From: Sphaerulina vaccinii
Taxonomy: Eukaryota; Ascomycota; Dothideomycetes; Mycosphaerellales; Mycosphaerellaceae
Assembly (NCBI GenBank): GCA_022570795.1
Contig: JAKUDP010000004.1
Span: 1,426,001-1,490,000, forward strand
Direction: 5' to 3'
Length of the DNA: 64,000 nucleotides
A program made the position numbers and the translations under genes. Shown in pieces: positions 32,033 through 41,643 of the stretch; the stretch's first letter is position 1, and every line of letters begins with the position of its first letter. The notes beneath the pieces are model-generated. The model was given only the letters and a program-made list of their open reading frames with translations, ran no database searches and was not told where the DNA came from.

Positions 32033-34444
32033 ATGGAGCTCTTCGCGAGCACACATTGTCGTTATACCCGCGGAATGGCACATGTCCTTACTGTGCCGCC
32101 CAGGCTGCCACCCAGGCCGAATGCCACCATATCCACGAAGACCGCCCGGGCCGACGCGACCGAAGTGGGCGTGATTCTGAACAACTCCGAACATACGAAC
32201 GAGGAATTTGCGCCAGAGTCTAGTCTCCAGCAACGCGAAGCTACATTGTTAGACTTCCCGGTACGAACATGCGAGGCTCAGCTAGACGACAGCGTGCAGA
32301 AAGCACTATACGCAGACTTGCCAGTCGTACCAGATCAGCAAATACGAATCTTGAGGCTACTGCCCGGCGAGCTGGGCGATGAACTCTGCTGCAACCTTGC
32401 TGTACAAGATGTGGATCTGAAGACAAGACGTGTACCACCGAATCATTCTCAGCGCGATCTTATAGGCGATATGCTCAATCTTGGTTTCGTGGACTTCTTC
32501 AAGAAGAATGTTACGAAGGAGGCTTTTGTGAGGGATATCAAGAAGTGGATGCCGAAGACGTATCAGGAGCGGGAGAGGTGAGTCGTGAAGCCGAAGATGA
32601 CCAGTGCTCAAATGCCAGGGCGCCGAGCTTGCAGACAGCACAATCTTCCGGCCTGGAGAGGCAAATCGAAGAAACATGCTTACCTTCGAGCATCGACTTC
32701 TAGGCAGAGCTTGATCGAAGTTCATGCTGCATCATCCGCACATCCCGCCTTCAACGCATTGTCCTACACATGGGGTACATGGGAAGGCTCCAGGACAATC
32801 CAGGTCAACGGCCGAGAAGGCTTTCCGGTCACTCGTAATCTTTGGTCAGCGCTACGGCGCATGAGGAGCACCACCAACATCATCCCGCTATGGGTTGACC
32901 AGATCTGCATAAACCAACAGGACGATATCGAGAAGGTATCCCAGGTGCAGGCTATGGGCAACATCTACAGTATTGCCTGGGATGTCCATATTTGGCTAGG
33001 CGACGTACCAGATGACGCTCCTCCACCCGAGCAGACGACAGGCGTAGAAGGAAGGAGAGCAGTCGCCGAACAGCTGCTGCTAGCTATGAATGCAGCAGAA
33101 TCAACATGGTGGACGCGAACGTGGTGTATACAAGAATTCATCATGGCACGCCAGGATCCATTGACCTGCTTTGGTGGCTGCCAAATGAGATGGACTGAGG
33201 TGTCAAAGTTGGGCAAGCGAGTCAAGGATGACAGAGATATGAAACTGTCTAAAGTTCGCGAAGACTGGAACACGGACTCGCACAGCAGACCGAAGGACCC
33301 TCTCGACGATGTCAGTGTGCCGTTCTTCAACTTTCTAAGGATCAAGTACATGGCAAAAGTGCGAGGCCTGGCTTCCATGGGCTGGGCGTACTCCCAAACA
33401 CAAGCGACAAATCCTGTCGACAAGGTGTACAGTCTTCTCAGCCTCATCGATCTAGCGGAAAGCGCCTTGATCACAGTCAACTATAACAAAGAACCTTCTT
33501 GGGTCTTTGCCGAAGCAACATATGCCTCGATCGTAGCGAGCGGAAATCTCAATATCCTGGCTTTGGTGAAGCAGGACAAGTCCGACATACCGCTCCCATC
33601 TTGGGTGGTTGACTTCAGCTACGCAGGCAAAGCAATCTCGCAAAGCTGGATCGGCACGCAAGACTTTAGCCAATATCTCTTTGACGAGGAGCCTTTGCCG
33701 TGGTGTCACATACAGGACCGCAACAGTGCTAAGGCACTAATGACTGTGAAGCGGCGATCGTTGGTGCTAATTGGCTTGCATTTCGATACCGTTGTCCACA
33801 CTATCCGATACGAACAGCGCAGAGATGGATACTTCAAGTACTTTGGTGAGTTGTCTCAGAGCGCCAAAGATTTGCTCAAAGCGCCACTGGGACTATTCTC
33901 AGAACAGCCTGTCACTATGACCAAGAACGAGCAAGCTGTATACAAGCTGATCCTGCACATCGTAGGAGATAGCAATCCCTACACAAATCTGGACGAGCGT
34001 AAGCAACCAAGTTCGGCTACTCCTTCGAGCATTTCAGATCGAGAAGCGATCATCGAAGAAAGTTCCGAGCAAACGACAATGCTATCTTTCCGGCTCTTCG
34101 ACGTCTGGGCACGAAAGTTCCTACGCGGCCATGTTTCTGGCCTGACAAAGGTCGCCTGGCGACAGTATGGCATGTGGAAGTTGTACTTTCGTGATCTTTC
34201 TCATGGAGACACTTTCTACATCACTGGTAATGGCTTCATCGGTCTTGGACATAAGGATTGTCAAGTTGGAGATGTCGTGGCCTTGCCATATGGGAGTCGA
34301 CATCCTGTGCTACTGCATCCAGACGAACAGCAGAGACGCTATAGCTTCTTGGGCTTCACGTATCTGAACGGCATTATGAACGACGAGCTTAAAAAAGTTG
34401 CGCCGGAGGCGGTGCTTGAGGAGAAGGACTTCATACTGGTCTAA
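32033..34444 (+). CDS. HET-domain (heterokaryon incompatibility) protein
   Basis: Two exons, 32033-32577 and 32704-34444, with a 126-bp in-frame intron (GTGAGT...CTTCTAG); 761 residues, or 747 from the second ATG at 32075. The HET domain begins near residue 100 (QQIRILRLLPGELGDELCC), crosses the intron and shows all core blocks: FNALSYTWGTW, LWVDQICINQQDD, VSQVQAMGNIYSIAWDVHIW and TWWTRTWCIQEFI. The C-terminus has a typical GDVVALPYGSRHPVLLHP block. No STAND/NLR, ankyrin or WD repeats follow. HET domains trigger cell death upon non-self recognition at hyphal fusion in some fungi, but most copies are untested. It is followed tail-to-tail by a duplicated unknown family. Confidence 0.92.
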
Positions 34445-34605
34445 GAATGATTTGGAGTCTCTCTACTCTAGATCTGCAAGGCTTCCAGTAGTCAGTCATG
34501 GCGTTGTTCCTGGGTAATGGCTACTCGTAAGCCCAGAAGCCAGAAGCCAACCAGTACATCGTGCTGTGCGCACTACTACGGACGACAAACATTATCCGCA
34601 CCACG

Positions 34606-36122
34606 TTACTTGGCAACCACAGTACCGTAGATGTCCCTATGCCCATTCTCCTTCACCAGTTCAAGCAAGGCCTCCCAGCCATCACTATCGCCGTGTTCGA
34701 TGTTGATAGACTTCTCAGCTGGGTCATCCTGCTGCAATCGCATGGTGATGGCTAGAAGTTCCTTGCCCTGTAGCTGCCGCTGAAGCCTCTCTATCACTCT
34801 ATTGTAGAAACCAGCAACAGTCATGCTCTCAGTGATCTTGACTACGTTTCGTCCTGGAGCCCACTCGACAGTAAACCAGGCTCTCACACGACTCTGTGCA
34901 TCGGACCCTGTACTCTGCGGTGTACTTGCGTGGGCTGCAAGTGGTGTCATACGAGAAGCGGGCTGCTGAGGTGGTCTCATCGTTCCGCCGGCTTCCACAG
35001 TCGCAGCAACGGCTGAGTCATAGATATAAGCTTCTGGCCTGGGAGTAGAGTCGTACATTGAATCGAATGAGGGTCGCCGTTCTCGTGGAACAGACGAGGC
35101 AGCGTTGCCTTGGGCAGTGTCATTAATCTCTGCCTCTTCGTCATGCTGGTCTTGCTGTTTCTCTGTCATGACAGGCTTCGTGATACGAAGGGAACGTGTG
35201 GCCTTGGACAACGCATTGATGGGACGGGACGCGGTGTTCGCAGGGATCGTAGCTTCTCGATCATCACCGACACTGACACGTTGTCTGGCCACTCTCGTCG
35301 AGTGTGGATCTGGCTCACCCTGATCCGCCTCATCGAGCTTTCTCTTCGCCATTCCGAGCTTGTCGTGCGACCATCCGTCACCTTTCTGGTTCGGAGCATT
35401 GGCGAGGAAGTGCTTTGTGGTGTATCCACCATCTGATAGCCAGAAGGGCCATAGCTTTGTGTCGAAGCCCAGGCGCTTCCACTCACGTTCAGAAAGCGGC
35501 TTAAGATATGCGAAGACGTCTCGATCGTTCAGCGTGCACCGGTAGGTCCATGCCTGTCAGAAGTCAGCAACAAGCTAGAAGTGCGTCACGAGAGTGGTTT
35601 AATGTAGCGCCTTCTGTCTAGCCCATCAATGGACTGGTGCTCGCGCATCGACGAAGATGATTTGGGAAGACTTACATGTTTCTGAATCTCGGTGTGACCA
35701 CCTAACTCGTCGTCGTCTTTCCAGTCGAACTCAGTCATTTCAATGCTCAATCTCGAGCACTCGGCTCCAGAAGCCATGCACGCTGCGCACACCACTGTGA
35801 GCTCATTCTTCCATTCGTCAACTACATAAGGCTCTGCCTTCTTGCAGTCCTTCCCACCCACGGTGTCAATGAAGTATGCCTGTTCCACTTCATTCTGCGA
35901 ACGACCATTCACAGCAACTGTTTCCTCAGCATAGTCGCCGAGCCACACTCCATTGCGGTTCAGGAGTGCCGCGTGGCGGTGATCTTTCCCAGCCGCGGAC
36001 CCAGTGAGATGTGTAGCGATACATCGGATGTGGGATTTGCCGGGAGCTTTTCCGCTCGGAGTAGCTGGTTTATATGTGGCGTCGTCGTTGTGGTCTGGCG
36101 TATACGAGGAGTCACGATCAGT
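34606..36122 (-). CDS. Unknown CxxC-core family, copy A (no visible start codon)
   Basis: Two exons, about 35676-36122 and 34606-35553, with a 122-bp intron (GTAAGT...TGACAG); the second part is 316 codons including stop. The core matches the neighbouring copy B: NRNGVWLGDYAEETVAVNG, ELTVVCAACMASGAEC, then past the intron CTLNDRDVFAYLKPLS, LWPFWLSDGGYTTKHFLANA. A Ser/Thr-rich stretch and a C-terminal globular segment absent from copy B follow (RAWFTVEWAPGRNVVKITES...FYNRVIERLQRQL). The 5' part of exon 1 has no ATG. It begins in frame at a CTAG acceptor (36123-36125), so it may be spliced to an upstream exon, possibly within copy B, or be 5'-truncated. Family and function are unknown. Confidence 0.55.
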
Positions 36123-37713
36123 CTAGAGCGGCAGCATGAATAGCATCCCGAACTTGTGTGTCGTCTTGATCGTCTTGATCGTCTTGGACAAATGTAAGCG
36201 CTGCCGGTTCCAGTTTGTACGCTTGTATGATCTCCTCCTCGTCATCCTGGTCTTCATCTCTGACCACATCATCCACGGTACCGCGCTTGCCAGCAGTGTT
36301 CTGCGAGGCTGTCATGTTCTGGCACGCGATATCTGCCGATGTTGTCGGGCAGTCACTACGAGCTCGCTGCCTCATCTCTACCGCCGTAGACCCATCGTTA
36401 TCACGCTGCATCGCGATGTCTGTTGAAGCGCTCGCAGGTTTGCATGTTCTCTTACTCCTGCCTGCACTGACCGCACTCTGACCATCTGCCACTTTGCCAG
36501 TGAGAACCCGCTTCCGCTTGGGTCTGTTGGTCGGTGGTAGAGAATCATACTGAACTTCTCCTATAGCAGTCTTCAGGCAGTGCTTCTCGGTGTAGCCGCC
36601 ATCCAGCTTCCAGAAACACCATATATCGACATCGGGGCTGTCGATGTGCTCGGATATCGGAAGTCTCTTGATCAGCGCGAACACAGCTCTGCCTTTGAGC
36701 TCGCACGGATATATCCACACCTAGCATACGTTAGTCTTTGACTTGTACCGCGTTGCGGACGCTAGTGATGCCAAGCTCAATGAAGACGCTTTTGTGGTCT
36801 TAATGAAGTCTTCTTGTCAGAGGCCATGGTCAACTCACGCTTTTGTGCACTTCAGAATCGTCCTCATCGACATCGAGTCCAAGCATCTGGATCTTCAGAT
36901 TGGTGGCGAAAATGCATGCTGCACAACGGGCAGGGTACTTTGCGCTCGTGTACGCGTCAAGAACGTGAAGTTGGTCTCCCCTCAAGGTCGCGTCGCCAGT
37001 GGTCCTGTTGAAATAATCATACTTAACCTGGAACCATCAAACTCCATTGACGACAGCTTTGACGTCGTTGAGGTCTCCCAGCCAAACGCCAATCTTGTTC
37101 AGATTGGCTGCATTCACATGCCCATCGCTAGTCCCATGCTTCCAGGAGAAGTTGAAACACACGTCGATATGTTGCCTTGCTGCAGGTAGCAGCAGCTTAG
37201 CTCGACGCGAGGCTTCGTCGTCCTCCTGATTTCGAGAAAGCAGCTTCTTCTTGGACAAGTCCCACTGCTTCGCGGCATCCATTTTATCAGTGAAAACACC
37301 ATAATCGACAAGGAAATCCATATCAATCTCCGGTGGACCTAGAACCAAATCAGCGGAGGTAGGAAATGGCTAACGATGCTGTGTCGTACCGTCTCTGAGT
37401 GAAGCCATAGCAGCTACCAGCACTGCCAGCTCCAGGGGCGTGAATGAGACTGCTTTAGACTGAGGACGCAGCTTCCTCTTCATAAGCACGTCCCACTGAT
37501 TCATCGCAGTCTGCTTGCGGGCAAAGCCCCCAAATTTGATGAACAAATCCATATCAAGGTGGACAGGGCCTTACTTGAGTCAGCACATGTCGCTGACATC
37601 AGGCGGTGCTGCCTCTCACCATGCTTCCTTGCCGCCATAGCAGCAACGAATAGTGTCTGTTCCTTGTGCGTGAATACCGGGCCGGTGCCTATAGCTTCGT
37701 GAAGGCTGGACAT
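36118..37713 (-). pseudogene. Unknown CxxC-core family, copy B, with two Myb-like repeats and an in-frame TGA
   Basis: Exons 37620-37713, 37390-37569, 36839-37338 and 36118-36720 join with conserved splice ends (50, 51 and 118-bp introns). The N-terminus has two copies of a roughly 55-residue unit split by introns at the same place: FTHKEQTLFVAAMAARKHG...MNQWDVLMKRKL and FTPLELAVLVAAMASLRDG...AAKQWDLSKKKL. Both look like fungal Myb/homeodomain-like helices. Next is the family core GVWLGDLNDVKAVVNGV, a TGA at 37037-37039, then WFQVKYDYFNRTTGDATL, RCAACIFATNLKIQM, CELKGRAVFALIKRLP and CFWKLDGGYTEKHCLK. The tail is basic then acidic with DDQ repeats. The stop falls inside the conserved core, so a truncated protein or a null allele is likely. 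A 60-bp in-frame splice could skip it but would delete GVWLGD. Confidence 0.6.
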
Positions 37714-37914
37714 GATGGCAATAATGGGTGATGTTGACTAGGTCGTTGTCAACAGGAAAGAGCGCTCTTGTTTGTAGGTAGACTGGTGGAGCATTTCCAT
37801 CCCTGCAACTTACCCTGTCAAAGTGGGTCGTCGAATGTGTCGATTTCGTGAGCAGGTCAAACCGAGTGTAACATAGAAGCTGCGCGTTGCCGAGGTGGCT
37901 GGTTGATCAAAGGT

Positions 37915-39366
37915 TCATTCTCCATTCGGCTCAACGCTTCTACTTCTGCCCCAATTCGCAGGTCTCCTCTTCACGAAAGCTCCAACAGCTCCAAGGTAGC
38001 CTTCATGCCTAAGGAAGAAAGCTTGCTTCGTGCCTTTACTCCAGAACTTGATGGCGAAGGATAAAGTATGTATCGTCTGTTGGTGTCCTCTGATGAAGGA
38101 TCCTCCGAAATATATGCGCTTCAGATCGTGTCGCTCGGATTGTAGGAAGGCGATTTGGCCAATGTTGTTACTTTTAAATGTCAGTATCAGGCAGACGAGG
38201 ATAGGAAGATTGGTTAGCACGAACCTGATAGCGTATAGAAGACTCCTGCTGATATCCTCCGGTTTGAACATCCTTCCATCGCCAACAAGTCCACTTCCGA
38301 CATTATCATCACTGACACCATTCTGCATATCAAGCTTCGGCCGCGTCAGCTTCTCATTGCTGCACCCATTGCCATCTTCTGCAAGTCTCTCTGCCTCCCT
38401 CTTTCTCTTCAAGACTTTCCCAAAAGATGACGCAATCGTCTTTTCTGACAAGCCAATCTTCTCATAGCCCATGCCTTCACCATAGATGTCGCCAACAAGC
38501 AAATCCACAGCTCCGTTGTCACCCTTGTCAGCCATGTCCAGCATATCGTCAAAGTTCCGCGCACCAGTCAGAAGAGAAAGGAGACCCCATAGCGTTCCGC
38601 CACCGAGAGAGGTACCACCTATACGTTGGTATTCTGAAGGACCGGAGACTTTGATCATGCTCACACCACTTCCAATATTGACCAGGAGATAAGGATAGAC
38701 ATCAGCTTTGGGCTCCTGGAACTGCATCGGGCTCCCTTCGTTGCTGTCATCATATGTGAAGACTTCATTTGGAATTTGTGTGATGAAGAAGTCCAGACCC
38801 TTGATTAGACATTCCATCTCATCTTCTCGTTCGACCTCCACGCCCAAGGTAGACCTGATCTTGTCGTAGAACTTGAAGGCTCCGCCGCCAGTCGCCATGA
38901 TGCTAAGCTTTGTCGATTTGTCCAGTCCATTGGCTCGTTGATGCTTCATTTGGAGAATCCTCAGATAGTCAATACAGTCATCTATCTTCTCTGTTTCGAA
39001 GGAAAGAAAGGATAAACGGCCCCCAGCAGTACTTTCGTTCTCGTTCTCTCGTGTGAAGTAGACAACTTTGGCTAGACTACCGCCAATGTCTGCCGCCACA
39101 TGTGATACGACCGCTGTGTGATTCGGCAGCCGGATATCTCGCTTGTGATGTTGGTAGGAATGTTCACCGTCCATTTCAGAGTGGTCCGCATGACTTGAGG
39201 TAGGCGACCGGTCCGGAGAAGAGTCCTCATCTTCGTGGTCTATGATGGAAGCTCCAGTGACGTTGATCTTGATACTTCCAGGCTGAGCAATGGCTTGCTG
39301 CATATCAGCTGAGCTTGAAAGGCGTCGGCGCTTCGATAGCACTGGTCTATCGATCTCAGCAGCCAT
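37915..39366 (-). CDS. Pantothenate kinase (type II)
   Basis: Two exons, 38225-39366 and 37915-38170, with a 54-bp in-frame intron (38171-38224); 465 residues. The intron is recognised because splicing restores SLLYAISNNIGQIAFLQSE, a family signature. Other landmarks are AADIGGSLAKVVYF (nucleotide-binding loop), LSIMATGGGAFKFYD, EVEREDEMECLIKGLDF, LLVNIGSGVSMIKV, RIGGTSLGGGTLWGLLSLLT and IYFGGSFIRGHQQTIHTL. The enzyme phosphorylates pantothenate, the first step of CoA synthesis, in the cytosol. The first 80 residues are low-complexity and variable, as usual in fungi. An insert of about 40 residues (KRKREAERLAEDGNG) lies before the intron. Confidence 0.94.
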   Translation of the reverse strand: MAAEIDRPVLSKRRRLSSSADMQQAIAQPGSIKINVTGASIIDHEDEDSSPDRSPTSSHADHSEMDGEHSYQHHKRDIRLPNHTAVVSHVAADIGGSLAKVVYFTRENENESTAGGRLSFLSFETEKIDDCIDYLRILQMKHQRANGLDKSTKLSIMATGGGAFKFYDKIRSTLGVEVEREDEMECLIKGLDFFITQIPNEVFTYDDSNEGSPMQFQEPKADVYPYLLVNIGSGVSMIKVSGPSEYQRIGGTSLGGGTLWGLLSLLTGARNFDDMLDMADKGDNGAVDLLVGDIYGEGMGYEKIGLSEKTIASSFGKVLKRKREAERLAEDGNGCSNEKLTRPKLDMQNGVSDDNVGSGLVGDGRMFKPEDISRSLLYAIRFVLTNLPILVCLILTFKSNNIGQIAFLQSERHDLKRIYFGGSFIRGHQQTIHTLSFAIKFWSKGTKQAFFLRHEGYLGAVGAFVKRRPANWGRSRSVEPNGE

Positions 39367-39744
39367 GATCGCGTTCGAGGCCCTGGCTGTCGGCCAGTTT
39401 CAGAGAGTGTTTCGTTCTCGGCGGCCAAGACTTGGTATTGCCAGAATGGGCAAGACGTGAGTCGCGTGCCCCTTCCAGAGGTTCGTTCTTTGCAAGTGAA
39501 TGAAAGAACAATGCTAAGCTCACGACTCCGGTGAAGTAGGAGGAAGAAGTGATTAAAGTCGGGGTGTCATGTACATGTTGTCATCTGTTTCTGTACAGTG
39601 TTCAGGAAGGATAAGACATAGTCGGTTCGATGGGAGTGGGATTGGATCGCTGACCGAGGAAGTGAGGCCGAGGGAACGGGTCGTTGCTTCCTTATCGTAA
39701 GGTTTTTAGGTAAGCAACAAAGGTGGAGCCGCTAGTGCTCAAGG

Positions 39745-39772
39745 CACGTGACGTGCTTTCACAATTCACGTG
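39745..39772. promoter_or_regulatory. Paired CACGTG boxes in the divergent PanK/Rtf2 promoter
   Basis: Two perfect CACGTG palindromes (39745-39750 and 39767-39772) lie 22 bp apart, the first overlapping a GTGACGTG CRE-like word. They sit 62-89 bp upstream of the Rtf2 start and about 380 bp from the pantothenate kinase start, within the 467-bp gap 39367-39833. CACGTG is the E-box bound by bHLH factors such as Cbf1/Pho4 in fungi. Two in 28 bp are unlikely by chance, but binding is not shown. Confidence 0.6.
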
Positions 39773-39833
39773 ATTTCACTTCTACGACTGACTAGTCCCC
39801 TTTCCCATCATACTACTCTGGCATATCGCCATC

Positions 39834-40694
39834 ATGGGTAACGACGGCGGCAGCATACCTACGCGGCGAGAATTGGTCAAAGAAGCTGCCAAAGACAAGA
39901 CCACCACTCAAGTCAAGGAAGTGCAGCACGAGCAGCAGGAATATTACTGGACGACAGATCCCGTCTCACGAGAGCCTCTGACTACTCCAGTGGTTTCAGA
40001 CTCCTCTGGGAAGCTGTATAACAAATCAACAATACTGGAGTACCTGGTCGAAGGCGCGCGAAAAGAAGATGCCGACACTATCACGCAAGGCGCAGTCAAG
40101 TCGTTCAAGGATGTCGTAGAGGTCAAGTTCGAAATAGACACGGCAGCCACGAGTAGCGCTGCGAGAGGTGAAGCGTGGAGATGTCCTATCACAGGCGACA
40201 AGCTTGGTCCTGGCTCAAAAGCAGCATATCTGGTTCCTTGCGGTCATGCCTTCTCTGGCAGCGCAATCAAGGAAGTCTCAGGCGAGAAGTGTCTGACCTG
40301 CGAGACGGAGTATGCGAGTAACGACATCATTCCCATATTACCTACATCAGCGACAGACATAGCAAGACTGGCGTTGAGAGTAAAGACGCTGCAGGAGAAG
40401 GGTTTGGCGCATTCATTGAAAAAGAGCAGTGGTGGGAAGAAGCGCAAGAAGGACAAGGAGGAGACAGAAGAGAAGTCGAAGAAGAAGAAAGAAGAGTCGA
40501 ATGGTATCAATAACTCCTCTGCAGCGAGCATTGCAGCTAAGGTACTAAAGGAGCAAGAGTTGAGTAAGAAGAAGAGAATGGATAACGAGAATGTGAAGAG
40601 TCTATTCTCAACGAGAGATCAGACGAAGCCAATTGGCAAGAGTGCCGACTTTATGACGAGAGGGTTCTCAGTGCCTTCGGAGAAGAAGAGATGA
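39834..40694 (+). CDS. RTF2: Replication termination factor 2 (Rtf2)
   Basis: Single exon, 286 residues. It starts MGNDGGSIPTRRELVKEA, the invariant Rtf2 N-terminus. The Rtf2 RING-like modules follow: DPVSREPLTTPVVSDSSGKLYNKSTILEYL (about 47-78), then WRCPITGDKLGP...VPCGHAFSGSAIKEV and KCLTCETEY with zinc-type Cys/His spacing (about 118-165). Residues 175-286 are a Lys/Glu-rich nuclear tail (KKRKKDKEETEEK). Family role: fission yeast Rtf2 stabilises paused forks at RTS1 and affects splicing; homologues sit at replication forks. Its promoter is shared with pantothenate kinase. It is convergent with the sulfotransferase-like gene, 29 bp away. Confidence 0.94.
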   Translation: MGNDGGSIPTRRELVKEAAKDKTTTQVKEVQHEQQEYYWTTDPVSREPLTTPVVSDSSGKLYNKSTILEYLVEGARKEDADTITQGAVKSFKDVVEVKFEIDTAATSSAARGEAWRCPITGDKLGPGSKAAYLVPCGHAFSGSAIKEVSGEKCLTCETEYASNDIIPILPTSATDIARLALRVKTLQEKGLAHSLKKSSGGKKRKKDKEETEEKSKKKKEESNGINNSSAASIAAKVLKEQELSKKKRMDNENVKSLFSTRDQTKPIGKSADFMTRGFSVPSEKKR

Positions 40695-40723
40695 GCGCAG
40701 TATGGATATGAGCCTCCGAGGCT

Positions 40724-41643
40724 TCAGACTCGCGAAACCAGACCATGATACCACAGAGCAAGCCCTACTATTGCCAACGGCGGCATGGTGTGCAGAAAAG
40801 CCAACGCTAAGCCTTTCGCAACCGCATTCGTCCTATGGCCTCTTGAGATGGCCTGCTGTGCTTCTTTCTCATTCATTACAGGAAATGGCCGATCGGGTAT
40901 CTCTTTGCCCAAGAACTTTGCGAGTGGCTCCCATCCATCTTCGATGCGCATCTCAAGCAATGGCGTTCCTGAGCTCCGACATGCCTCGCGAATGTCCTGG
41001 TAATGCTTGTGATACACATCTCGGGCGTTGTCGAGCAACTCCTCAGGTGTTGTTGCTCCAAAGTAACCCAATACCAGTTTCCGGTTGAGGGTCAGGCAGT
41101 AGAAGTTCAAGAGTGGTTCGAAGTATGGGATCAGATCTGTGAACGGCATCCACATGCCTTTCCATATCACCACTTCAGCAAAGGATCGGTACCAACTCTC
41201 GACATCTTGGTGAACATATCAGCATGTGGCTGATGGTGATTCGAGACGTTCTGAAAGCCACATACCTCGATTGACCAAGACCACCTTGGCTTCAGGATAC
41301 GCAGCCATAAGTTCTCGCCAAAGGAAGCAAGTTGGTGTGTCAGTCGTGCCTGCATATCCACCAAGTCCTTCGTCGAACTCCTTGCGACCATACAGCTTGC
41401 CTTTGCCTTCGTACTTGGCTTCAATGTGGTTGACGAAGAACCTTCCTCGAGGACTGAGTGCAAACATCAGCTTTGCTATTTGGCATTGACAGACACATCT
41501 TACATGTTCTGCGCTGCGATATAGCCATGATATACTGGCGCATCAAGCAGACGTTCTAATGCCTTCTGCATCGATAGTGTCCCGGTTCTTGGTGGACTTA
41601 AACTCAGTACCTGCATAGGCACTGTTCGCTTGGAGGTCGTCAT
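40724..41643 (-). CDS. Sulfotransferase-like P-loop protein with C-terminal membrane anchor
   Basis: Three exons, 41504-41643, 41266-41453 and 40724-41205; introns of 50 and 60 bp; 269 residues. The N-terminal VLSLSPPRTGTLSMQKALE is the PAPS 5'-phosphosulfate loop of the fungal sulfotransferase (PF17784-type) family. The middle carries AKYEGKGKLYGRKEFDE, LMAAYPEAKVVLVNRDVESWY (the 3'-phosphate region) and PFTDLIPYFEPLL. The family core ends LEMRIEDGWEPLAKFLG. The last 25 residues form a hydrophobic helix (MPPLAIVGLALWYHGLV), suggesting a tail anchor. These proteins are widely expanded in filamentous fungi, and their substrates are unknown. Catalysis of sulfonation is not established. Confidence 0.86.

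Noticed and set aside
36150..36190. Short GATCGTCTT tandem words suggestive of a CRISPR-like or satellite array
   Set aside because: Three in-frame units inside a coding region, giving DDQ repeats; no spacers, and CRISPR is not expected in a fungal nucleus.
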